Below are positions 1 to 6,303 of a DNA stretch of 7,479 nucleotides, in pieces. The stretch is taken from assembly GCA_946545105.1 (NCBI GenBank), contig CAMNMY010000035.1:1-7479 (forward strand), in the 5' to 3' direction. Position 1 is the first letter of the stretch. The number at the start of each line of letters is the position of its first letter. The notes below the pieces were generated by a model that saw only the letters and a program-made list of their open reading frames with translations, had not been told where the DNA came from and searched no databases. A program made the translations under genes and the position numbers. The DNA is from an uncultured Clostridia bacterium (GTDB taxonomy: Bacteria; Bacillota_A; Clostridia; Christensenellales; UBA3700).

Positions 1-835
1 GATAGCAATGGATGCTTATATGGAAACTGATGGCGCATATAATCCAGCAATGTTGTTATTAAGCGATTTGTGGGGCTTTACAGATAGATTTACTTATGAT
101 AACTATTCTCCAATTTATCCTTATGATAGACAAAAGCCAAACGAGCAATTACCAAGCGATAAATATGTAGATGGATTTTTATCACTTACAGATTTCGGCT
201 TGGTTGAAGGAGAAGAGAAAAAGGATAAATATTATATATATAAACCAGATCTATCTATTGATATAGATGGTGTAAATTATACTATGCAATTGGATTTTGG
301 TGGCATCGTCAAAGGCTATGCTGCAGCAGTATTACAAGAAATCGCAGATAGATATGACATAAATTATGGATATATTACTTTAGGCTCATCATCACTTGCC
401 TTACTAGAAAGAGGGGCAACTGGAAGAAAATGGGATTTAAAATTAAAAGATCCAAAGGATCCTAATTCATTATATTTAAGAGCATATCTAATAAGCGTAT
501 TTATTTCAACTTCTGGAAATTATGAACAATATTATGAGATTGATGGGAAGAGATATTGCCATATTATAAATCCAACAACTGGCCGTCCAATAGAAAATGA
601 AACATTGTCTTGTACTCTTGCATATAGAATTTCAAGTCGTACGGCTATAAATGATTCAGCTATGCTTGATGCTTATTCTACAGCATTAATGGTAATGGAT
701 TTTGAAACAGCAAAAGAATTCATTAACAGCAAAAAGGATTTAACGGCCTATATAGCCCTAAATAACGGCGATAAGCTAAAGGTATATACAAATGATGAAC
801 AAGCTAAAATTTTAAAGGATTACGAGCGTATATAA
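1..835 (+). CDS. apbE: FAD:protein FMN transferase (ApbE family), 5'-truncated by window edge
   Basis: Transfers FMN from FAD onto a Ser/Thr of target flavoproteins, typically RnfG/RnfD or NqrB/NqrC. The frame is open to the left edge (first full codon at base 2), and the ATG at base 8 is internal: the fragment begins in the family's T-x-GA-[FY]-[DN]-P segment (TDGAYNP, residues 7-13 from that Met), so roughly the first 80-100 residues, including any signal peptide or lipobox, are missing. Visible motifs are LDFGGIVKGYA (95-105), STSGNYEQYY (167-176), the conserved His185 in HIINPTTGRP, and D221-A-Y-S-T225, whose Asp and Thr correspond to the family's Mg2+ ligands. The usual GGN-type loop reads GSSS (126-129). 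The stop codon overlaps the next start by 1 nt (TAATG), suggesting co-transcription. The likely substrates, RnfG and RnfD, are encoded convergently in this window. Family assignment is firm; substrate assignment is inferred from context. Confidence 0.93.
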   Translation, partial: IAMDAYMETDGAYNPAMLLLSDLWGFTDRFTYDNYSPIYPYDRQKPNEQLPSDKYVDGFLSLTDFGLVEGEEKKDKYYIYKPDLSIDIDGVNYTMQLDFGGIVKGYAAAVLQEIADRYDINYGYITLGSSSLALLERGATGRKWDLKLKDPKDPNSLYLRAYLISVFISTSGNYEQYYEIDGKRYCHIINPTTGRPIENETLSCTLAYRISSRTAINDSAMLDAYSTALMVMDFETAKEFINSKKDLTAYIALNNGDKLKVYTNDEQAKILKDYERI

Positions 836-1308
836 TGGCTGGAAGAATAGAGCAAGAAAAGTCGAACAAATTTTTTATGAAATGGGATATCGTTGTATAT
901 GCCATTTTAGTTTTGTTAATAGTAGGTTTATTTTTAGGAGTGTTCTTAAGTAGGAATAAAGAACAACTAACAGGATTCGAAATTAAATATAACGATGTGC
1001 AAGTCTGTGAATACGATTTTGACAATGACAGCATTAAATATAATCCAGAATATATCTCAATAGAAAAGATTTCAGATAAAGAATACAAAATTCTATTTTC
1101 AGAGAATAAAGATAAAACACATTTTAATGAAATCTATGTTGATTTATCAAAAAGAACAATAGAGTGCAAAGATGCAGATTGCAGTATTTCAAAAGATTGT
1201 ACTCATATGAAGATAACAAAAATGGGCGATACGATTATTTGTGTTCCACATCGTTTGATGATTACGCCTATAGGAAAGAGTGATATTCCAGATCCTGTAA
1301 TAGGGTAA
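835..1308 (+). CDS. membrane-anchored NusG domain II protein
   Basis: A 157-residue protein with a short charged cytoplasmic N-terminus, one hydrophobic segment (about 17-39), and then an extracytoplasmic domain resembling NusG domain II. The diagnostic part is the C-terminal half: DADC116, C122, then a G-D-T-I-I-C136-V-P-H139-R signature and a terminal DPVIG close to the family's usual ending. There is no NGN or KOW domain, so this is not the transcription factor NusG. Proteins of this type are often found beside apbE and rnf genes in Bacillota, but their function is not established. A role in redox or cofactor handling at the outer membrane face is only an inference, suggested by the conserved Cys/His set (C111, C116, C122, C136, H139). 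The ATG overlaps the apbE stop. No well-placed Shine-Dalgarno precedes it (AAAGGA at 814-819 is 15 nt away), so translation is probably coupled. An alternative Met at 877 also lacks a ribosome site. Confidence 0.82.
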   Translation: MAGRIEQEKSNKFFMKWDIVVYAILVLLIVGLFLGVFLSRNKEQLTGFEIKYNDVQVCEYDFDNDSIKYNPEYISIEKISDKEYKILFSENKDKTHFNEIYVDLSKRTIECKDADCSISKDCTHMKITKMGDTIICVPHRLMITPIGKSDIPDPVIG

Positions 1309-1316
1309 ACAAGTGA

Positions 1317-1346
1317 TTGTTTATATAGTTGAAAGAAAAATATAAT
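1317..1346 (+). promoter_or_regulatory. predicted sigma-A type promoter for the HipA-like kinase gene
   Basis: The only sizeable intergenic gap (1309-1377) carries TTGTTT (1317-1322), an 18-nt spacer and a perfect TATAAT (1341-1346), which would start transcription near 1353, just before an AAGGAG ribosome site at 1365-1370. A competing reading is TTGAAA (1329-1334), 17 nt, TAATAT (1352-1357), but its start point would fall almost on the ribosome site. AT-rich sequence produces such matches by chance. No terminator hairpin is visible in the gap, so read-through from apbE is also possible. Confidence 0.45.
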
Positions 1347-1377
1347 TTTGTTAATATAAATTCGAAGGAGAAACAAA

Positions 1378-2499
1378 ATGTATATATTAAAGCAATACAA
1401 TACGCCAATAGCAAAATTCGAACTATCTAGAAATATAGATGGCAAATGTGTTGTTTTGTCTTATGAGATATTTAACCATAAATTGCTGCCATTAGATATG
1501 GAGCCAGATGCAGAAGGTATAGCTTCATGGTTAAGACATAGAAATATTCCATCAAATAGAGAGTATGTAGACAATATCTTGTTTCAATTTGGGCTAAACC
1601 ATAGAGACACGATAGGAATTTTAAATATTTGTAAAGGCTTATCTCTTAATGACTCATATTGGGTTGTAGATGAGAACTTTGATGGTGATTTCTATAAATA
1701 CAATTTGTATACGCATAGAATTAGTAGAATTTTATCGTTCGTAGCATTTACAGGTTTCAGTAGTAAAGCAATACGATCATCTTTGATTTCATCGCCAGAA
1801 TTTACAACAAATGGTATGCTTCCAAAATGTTGGAGAAGAATAAATGGTGATTTGTATTTATATAAAGCTGGAACAGAAGGGTTTGCAAATTCAGGGAAAG
1901 AACCATTTTCGGAGTTTTATGCTTATCAAATCGCAAAAACAATGGGGTTGGATGCTGTTGAATATAGCTTGGCAAATTGGAAGGGCCACATGTGCTCAAC
2001 ATGTAAATTGTTTACTGACATAGACACATCTTTTATACCAGTTGGCCGAATTGTTAGAGAAGGCGGAATCACTGCTGTGTTAGATTATTATAAGAAACTT
2101 GGAGAAGACTACTATGATAAGTTAATCAGTATGTTTGTCTTTGACGCGATTATCTGTAATACAGATAGACATTATGGTAACTTTGGATTTTTAATAGATA
2201 ATGCGTCAAATGAGATTATCTCTACTGCGCCTATTTTTGATAATGGTTTGTCTTTATTTAATTATGGTATGGATGATGAAATCCAGGATCCAGTTGCATA
2301 TTCAAAAACAAGATTGCCTGCAATTTATGATGATTATGTTGGATTTGTTAAACCTTTGTTGAAAGAAGTGCATAAAAAACAGATTAGAAAACTAATTAAC
2401 TTTAAGTTTAAGAAGCATCCAAGATATAACCTTGATGATTATAGATTGAAAAAATTAGAAGAGTTTATTCAAATTCGAATCAGGGAATTGTTAGATTAA
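1378..2499 (+). CDS. HipA-like Ser/Thr kinase, orphan (no HipB-type partner)
   Basis: A 373-residue protein whose C-terminal two thirds carry the HipA kinase fold signatures. TTNGMLPKCW (143-152) resembles the HipA loop region before the nucleotide-binding lysine, which is probably K163 in LYLYKAG. N261-T-D263-R-H265-Y-G-N268 matches the N-x-D-x-H-x-x-N catalytic loop, with D263 the likely catalytic base. IFD288NG is the expected metal-binding Asp. The catalytic set therefore looks intact. The first ~110 residues (including GLSLNDSYW, 87-95) do not look like the usual HipA N-terminal domain but are typical of a HipA-like group seen in gut Clostridia. Known HipA kinases phosphorylate proteins such as glutamyl-tRNA synthetase; the substrate here is unknown. 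AAGGAG at 1365-1370, 7 nt upstream, supports the start. No small helix-turn-helix antitoxin gene lies upstream; the neighbour is the NusG domain II gene. Whether it acts as a toxin, regulator or defence component cannot be told from sequence. Confidence 0.85.
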   Translation: MYILKQYNTPIAKFELSRNIDGKCVVLSYEIFNHKLLPLDMEPDAEGIASWLRHRNIPSNREYVDNILFQFGLNHRDTIGILNICKGLSLNDSYWVVDENFDGDFYKYNLYTHRISRILSFVAFTGFSSKAIRSSLISSPEFTTNGMLPKCWRRINGDLYLYKAGTEGFANSGKEPFSEFYAYQIAKTMGLDAVEYSLANWKGHMCSTCKLFTDIDTSFIPVGRIVREGGITAVLDYYKKLGEDYYDKLISMFVFDAIICNTDRHYGNFGFLIDNASNEIISTAPIFDNGLSLFNYGMDDEIQDPVAYSKTRLPAIYDDYVGFVKPLLKEVHKKQIRKLINFKFKKHPRYNLDDYRLKKLEEFIQIRIRELLD

Positions 2500-2503
2500 G
2501 AAA

Positions 2504-2533
2504 AAGGAGCAGTTCGTTTGTGAACTGCTCCTT
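2504..2533. terminator. bidirectional rho-independent terminator between the kinase gene and rnfB
   Basis: A perfect 12-bp inverted repeat, AAGGAGCAGTTC (2504-2515) and GAACTGCTCCTT (2522-2533), encloses a 6-nt loop. On the plus strand it is followed by AATTTTTATTTTTT; on the minus strand it runs into TTTTTCTT (counting the last stem bases). It sits 5 nt past the kinase stop codon and 5 nt past the rnfB stop codon, so one hairpin can end both converging transcripts. Confidence 0.92.
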
Positions 2534-2538
2534 AATTT

Positions 2539-3408
2539 TTATTTTTTGTTTGCTTTTGTTTCGGCTTTTGATTTCTCAACAGTTAGGACTTCTCCATGAA
2601 CTTTGATTACATGTTTTGGACATTTTGCTACGCAAGTTTTACATCCAGTACACTTTGAATAATCAATAATAGGTAAGTTATCAACCATCTCGATAGCTTT
2701 TTGAGGGCAGTTTCTAGCGCATAGTCCACATGCGATACAACCATTAGCGCATTGACCCATAACTTCTTTACCTTTGCAATGAGAGTGGCAAGCTACATAA
2801 ACTGGAGCCGTTGCTGGAATTCTTTCAATAACAACTTTTGGACAAGTTTTAATGCAGTTTCCGCAAGATGTACAAATACTTGGGTCAACTATAGCTTTCT
2901 TATCAATAATCTTAATTGCGCCTTGAGGACAAACTTTTGTACAAGAACCAAGTCCTAGACATGCAGTCGTACAAACTTTTTGACCTGCGTGGAATAACAT
3001 TTCGCTTACACAATCTTGATTGCCGATATAATCGAATTTGTTTTGAGCAGCATCGCCACCATTACATCTAACAACAGCAACAGTTGGTGATTCTGCAGCA
3101 AATTCAATATTTGCGATTTTAGCAATAATTGCTTTTTCAGCATTGCTTGTAACTTTACAATCGTTTATACAAGCTTTTCCTGAACATAGACCTTTAGCAA
3201 AACCTTCGCATCCAGAATAACCACAGCCACCGCAGTTTGCACCTGCTAAGTGCTCAATTACCTTAAGAACTTTTTCGTCCTCAGTAATGTGGCAAACCTT
3301 TGTTACAATAAGGATTGCTACAGCAAGTAGAAGGGCAATACCAGCGATTAATCCTAAAACAATACCAACCTTACCCCATCGTATAGCAGCACATAATATA
3401 ATTTCCAT
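2539..3408 (-). CDS. rnfB: Rnf complex subunit RnfB, polyferredoxin electron-entry subunit
   Basis: Accepts electrons from reduced ferredoxin and passes them into the Rnf complex on the cytoplasmic side. The 289-residue protein has an N-terminal membrane anchor (about 14-36), then the Fe-S domain motif C59-GG-C62-GYSG-C67 with a fourth ligand probably C84, followed by four ferredoxin-type motifs: C146/C150/C156/C160, C179/C182/C185/C189, C224/C227/C230/C234 and C253/C256/C259/C263. That suggests about five [4Fe-4S] clusters, the long clostridial form rather than the roughly 190-residue proteobacterial form. Extra cysteines C207, C211 and C220 lie between the two ferredoxin pairs and are usual for this group. 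The tail is Lys/Glu-rich. The start is fixed by AGGAGG at 3415-3420, 6 nt upstream, which overlaps the rnfA stop codon. It is the last gene of the operon, with the shared terminator just beyond. Confidence 0.96.
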   Translation of the reverse strand: MEIILCAAIRWGKVGIVLGLIAGIALLLAVAILIVTKVCHITEDEKVLKVIEHLAGANCGGCGYSGCEGFAKGLCSGKACINDCKVTSNAEKAIIAKIANIEFAAESPTVAVVRCNGGDAAQNKFDYIGNQDCVSEMLFHAGQKVCTTACLGLGSCTKVCPQGAIKIIDKKAIVDPSICTSCGNCIKTCPKVVIERIPATAPVYVACHSHCKGKEVMGQCANGCIACGLCARNCPQKAIEMVDNLPIIDYSKCTGCKTCVAKCPKHVIKVHGEVLTVEKSKAETKANKK

Positions 3409-3418
3409 ATTTAACCTC

Positions 3419-4024
3419 CTACACAGCGACTAAGGCAAACACATAGAATGCCATAGCCATAAATGAAGCAGTAGCCATCGTAATAGGGAATCCCTTTAGA
3501 TGCTTGCTCATTTCTAGGTTATCTACTTTTTCTCTTAAGCCAGCCATTAGGCAGATTGCAAGAGTAAAACCTAGGCCTAAGAATACGCCATATAGAACAG
3601 CATGACCAACATTGAAGTTAGTAATGTGGAATATTGTATTCATAGCGCTTGTATCCATTACAGTTTCAGCTACACCTAATACAGCACAGTTTGTAGTGAT
3701 AAGTGGTAAATAAATACCCATAGCGTTATATAGAGGTGGCATAAACTTCTTAATTACCTTTTCAATCATTTGAACAAGTGCGGCAATTACAAAGATGAAT
3801 ACGATGATTTCTAGGTATTCAATTCCTAGTGGGATTAAGATGTAGTTGTAGATAGGGAATGTAACTAAACATGTAATAGCCATAACTATAGTTACTGCAA
3901 TTCCCATACCGAAGGCATTACCGATTTTCTTAGAAACTCCTAAGAATGGGCAAATACCATAACATTGTACTAAAACAGCGTTGTTAATAAAGGCTGCAAC
4001 GATAATAATTAAAAATACTGCCAT
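3419..4024 (-). CDS. rnfA: Rnf complex integral membrane subunit RnfA
   Basis: A 201-residue protein of about six hydrophobic segments, full length for the family. It carries the two hallmark half-sites CYGICPFLGVSKK (21-33) and GIYLPLITTNC (103-113). In Rnf/Nqr complexes, RnfA and RnfE form an inverted-topology pair whose conserved cysteines (here probably C25 and C113, with C28 and C111 of RnfE) hold an intramembrane iron-sulfur centre between the cytoplasmic and outer-face cofactors. AAGGAGG at 4032-4038 lies 7 nt upstream of the ATG, inside the end of rnfE. The gap to rnfE is 2 nt and to rnfB 10 nt, indicating one transcript. Confidence 0.96.
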   Translation of the reverse strand: MAVFLIIIVAAFINNAVLVQCYGICPFLGVSKKIGNAFGMGIAVTIVMAITCLVTFPIYNYILIPLGIEYLEIIVFIFVIAALVQMIEKVIKKFMPPLYNAMGIYLPLITTNCAVLGVAETVMDTSAMNTIFHITNFNVGHAVLYGVFLGLGFTLAICLMAGLREKVDNLEMSKHLKGFPITMATASFMAMAFYVFALVAV

Positions 4025-4026
4025 GA

Positions 4027-4725
4027 TTATGCCTCCTTCTTAACTTCATCTTTTGCTTCTTTAGTTTGTTCTGCTTCAATTGCTAAAGAAGATGCACGCA
4101 TTTCTTCAATGTAGTTCTTGCGCTTTCTATTGTTTTCAAATTTCTCATATAGAGCATTAAATCCAGCGATCATTAATCCGTATACTAAGAACGCACCAGC
4201 TGTATTGCCGAAGTAGTCAATACTGAAGTCCCATAGCTTATAGCCAAGGAATGCACCAGCGCCCAAAACTTCTCTAACAATACCAATTAATGTAATAGCT
4301 AATGTGAATCCTATACCAGTAAACAATCCATCGGCTGCTGAGTCTAAAACTGGGTTTTTAGAAGCAAAGCTTTCAGCTCTTCCTAAAATAATACAGTTAA
4401 CAACTATAAGTGGTAGGAATACGCCTAGTGATGAATACAAATCTGGAACGAATTTATATAATACCATTCTAACTACCGTAACGAATGTAGCAATAATTAG
4501 AATAAATGCTGGGATTCTTACTTCATTAGGAATAACTTTTCTTAGGGCAGAGATAATTGCATTTGAACAAATCAAAATGAATGTTACTGCAAGACCCATA
4601 CCTAATGAATTAAATACTGAAGATGATATGGCAAGTGTAGGACAAGTACCAAGCACTAATCTAAATGTTGGGTTGTTAACAAGAATGCCATTTTTTGCAA
4701 TTTCTTTAAATTTATTTCCTGTCAT
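4027..4725 (-). CDS. rnfE: Rnf complex integral membrane subunit RnfE
   Basis: A paralogue of RnfA with about six membrane segments. Key motifs are NNPTFRLVLGTC28PTLA (17-32) and GVFLPLIVVNC111IILGRAE (101-118), the two cysteines matching the intramembrane Fe-S ligands. GAGAFLGYKLW (155-165) follows a further segment. The final ~35 residues (about 196-232) form a hydrophilic tail dense in Lys, Arg and Glu that reads like a cytoplasmic helix and makes the protein somewhat longer than short RnfE homologues. AGGAGG at 4734-4739, 8 nt upstream, supports the ATG; this site overlaps the rnfG stop codon. Confidence 0.96.
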   Translation of the reverse strand: MTGNKFKEIAKNGILVNNPTFRLVLGTCPTLAISSSVFNSLGMGLAVTFILICSNAIISALRKVIPNEVRIPAFILIIATFVTVVRMVLYKFVPDLYSSLGVFLPLIVVNCIILGRAESFASKNPVLDSAADGLFTGIGFTLAITLIGIVREVLGAGAFLGYKLWDFSIDYFGNTAGAFLVYGLMIAGFNALYEKFENNRKRKNYIEEMRASSLAIEAEQTKEAKDEVKKEA

Positions 4726-4737
4726 ATGTTAGTCCTC

Positions 4738-5277
4738 CTATGCCAAATAATCATTGATGTAAGAAATGGCAGTATTTACTGCATTCTTAATTGCGGTTGA
4801 TGAGTATGTAGCACCTGTAGCAATTTGATTTGGTGCGATGCTTGGATCGTCAGCAACCTTTTGTAAACCTGCATCTGTAATCTTACTCATAAGTGTTTGA
4901 GATGAAGCATAATCTGCAATAGCGACTTTCTTTATACTTACATTTGCTTCTTCAATATGAGCAAGTGCATATACAGTTACAGTACCTTGTTGGAAACCAC
5001 CTTTTCCTAGAGCCTTAATTAAATAATCTCCAGTAGAAGGCAAGAAGATAACTTGAATAATGGTTCCATTATCATAGTCGGCTTTTTGAATTTCTAATTC
5101 TTGAGGATTAGATTCTTGAATACCAACGCTCTTTAAGCCACGTTGAAGAAGCTCAGCATCATCAACGGCTAAAACATCGTTTAGGATAGCAAGTAATCCA
5201 CCAGATACTAGAGCAATGCATAAAAGCACGATAATGCATCTAAATATCTTAGATTGAAGGAATTGTTTAATAGTCAT
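4738..5277 (-). CDS. rnfG: Rnf complex subunit RnfG, covalent FMN-binding subunit
   Basis: A 179-residue protein with one N-terminal membrane segment (about 12-34) and an outward-facing FMN-binding domain. GKGGFQQGTVTVYA (91-104) and the QTLMSKI segment (127-133) are typical of the family. The flavinylation site is ATGATYSST (153-161), where T157 corresponds to the Thr that receives FMN through a phosphoester bond made by ApbE; that enzyme is encoded at the left of the window. It relays electrons within Rnf together with RnfD. The protein is at the short end for RnfG, but no essential motif is missing. The ATG follows the rnfD stop codon directly (TAGATG), with AAGGAGG at 5286-5292, 8 nt upstream and inside rnfD. 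Confidence 0.95.
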   Translation of the reverse strand: MTIKQFLQSKIFRCIIVLLCIALVSGGLLAILNDVLAVDDAELLQRGLKSVGIQESNPQELEIQKADYDNGTIIQVIFLPSTGDYLIKALGKGGFQQGTVTVYALAHIEEANVSIKKVAIADYASSQTLMSKITDAGLQKVADDPSIAPNQIATGATYSSTAIKNAVNTAISYINDYLA

Positions 5278-6303
5278 CTATTCCACCTCCTTCTTTTTCT
5301 TGCCAAGATTAGCAAAGAATGCTTTGCATTTTGCAAATGCATCTTTAATAACATCTTTGATTGGCTTTGAACCAAACGCACGTGGCTTGAATGCCTTGTT
5401 AAAGATTGGAACAAACAAGTTCATAATCAAAATACAGAATGATACAACTTCCATCTTTGTAGCGGCTCTTAAAACTGCAGTCAAAATACCAAGACATACA
5501 TAATATGCATAGCAAGCATATTTGTTGTTTGGTGAAGTTACATAGTCTGTAGCCATGAAGATAGCACCTAAGAATAAACCGCCTGTTAAAATGCTTGGCA
5601 TAAATGCAGCCATTGATTTAGCAATAGCAGCAGAGATTAAACCAGTAACAACGATATATATTAAAGGCCATCTAATATCGATAACTTTTTTAACTACTAG
5701 ATAGATACCACCTAAAAGAAGTGCAAGCTTACATGTTTCACCGATACAACCAGCCATATTGATTCCTAAGAACATTTGCCATAATTCTAAAGATGAAGCT
5801 TCACCTTTTAGCATACTAACCAAAGTTGTAGCACCAGAAACGACAGTGCCATTTGTTAGCGTTCCAGAGAAATCATTCATAATTGTAGTGAATGACATGA
5901 AAGCAAAAATTCTACCAACGATTGCTGGGTTAACGATATTCTTACCAGTTCCACCAAATAGCATCTTTACAATTGCAATAGCAAATATAGATGCAAGCAT
6001 TGGAACATACCATTTAACAGAACTTGACATACACATACCGATTAAAAGACCCGTAATTACAGATGTGTAATCAAACTCTTGAAGAATTTGCTTATAATTT
6101 TTCTTTTGGCAGAACTTCCATACTACTTCTGTTGCAACAGCAAAGAATGTAGATAAGAATAATACCAAAAGTGCGCTCCATCCAAAATAGATACAACCCA
6201 TTAAACATGCTGGAAGTAGTGCAATAACTACATCAAGCATAATCTTCTTTGTTGTACGAGGTGATCTAATGTGTGGAGTTGAATTAATAATAACTGTATC
6301 CAT
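5278..6303 (-). CDS. rnfD: Rnf complex integral membrane subunit RnfD, covalent FMN-binding
   Basis: A 341-residue polytopic protein of the NqrB/RnfD family, with roughly eight to ten hydrophobic segments. Recognisable elements in order: SPRTTKKIMLDV near the N-terminus (14-25), FGGTGKNIVNPAIVGR (116-131), the flavin attachment motif VSGATTL (155-161) with T159 as the expected FMN-bearing Thr, GCIGETCKLALLLGG (185-199), and GGLFLGAIFMATDYVTSPN (241-259). The C-terminus is a basic cytoplasmic tail (KKKKEVE). NqrB/RnfD proteins carry riboflavin as well as covalent FMN and lie on the ion-translocation path. The ATG overlaps the rnfC stop by 1 nt (TAATG), and AAGGAGG (6313-6319) sits 9 nt upstream. 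Confidence 0.96.
   Translation of the reverse strand: MDTVIINSTPHIRSPRTTKKIMLDVVIALLPACLMGCIYFGWSALLVLFLSTFFAVATEVVWKFCQKKNYKQILQEFDYTSVITGLLIGMCMSSSVKWYVPMLASIFAIAIVKMLFGGTGKNIVNPAIVGRIFAFMSFTTIMNDFSGTLTNGTVVSGATTLVSMLKGEASSLELWQMFLGINMAGCIGETCKLALLLGGIYLVVKKVIDIRWPLIYIVVTGLISAAIAKSMAAFMPSILTGGLFLGAIFMATDYVTSPNNKYACYAYYVCLGILTAVLRAATKMEVVSFCILIMNLFVPIFNKAFKPRAFGSKPIKDVIKDAFAKCKAFFANLGKKKKEVE

Noticed and set aside
8..10. ATG at base 8 as the true apbE start
   Set aside because: Starting here would remove the family's N-terminal region; the frame is open upstream and the residues at the Met align inside the ApbE domain.
835..1308. Transcription factor NusG
   Set aside because: Only domain II-like sequence is present, behind a membrane segment; the NGN and KOW domains are absent.
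1309..1377. Riboswitch or attenuator before the kinase gene
   Set aside because: The gap is only 69 nt, AT-rich, and shows no convincing hairpin; a promoter and ribosome site account for it.
1203..1445. Minus-strand reading frame across the nusG_II/kinase junction
   Set aside because: It overlaps two well-supported genes, has no ribosome site and no recognisable domain; AT-rich DNA yields such frames by chance.
1309..2499. Classical HipBA toxin-antitoxin pair
   Set aside because: No small helix-turn-helix gene precedes or follows the kinase; the upstream neighbour is the NusG domain II gene and the downstream neighbour is a terminator.
4304..4732. Plus-strand 142-codon reading frame opposite rnfE
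   Set aside because: It is an antisense shadow of a strongly conserved RnfE coding region with no family resemblance.
5759..6070. Plus-strand 103-codon reading frame opposite rnfD
   Set aside because: It lies entirely antisense to conserved RnfD motifs and shows no independent coding signal.
3419..6303. Na+-translocating NADH:quinone reductase (Nqr) instead of Rnf
   Set aside because: The presence of RnfB with multiple ferredoxin motifs and RnfC with two CxxCxxCxxxCP motifs, and the C-D-G-E-A-B order, identify Rnf; no NqrF or NqrA is present.
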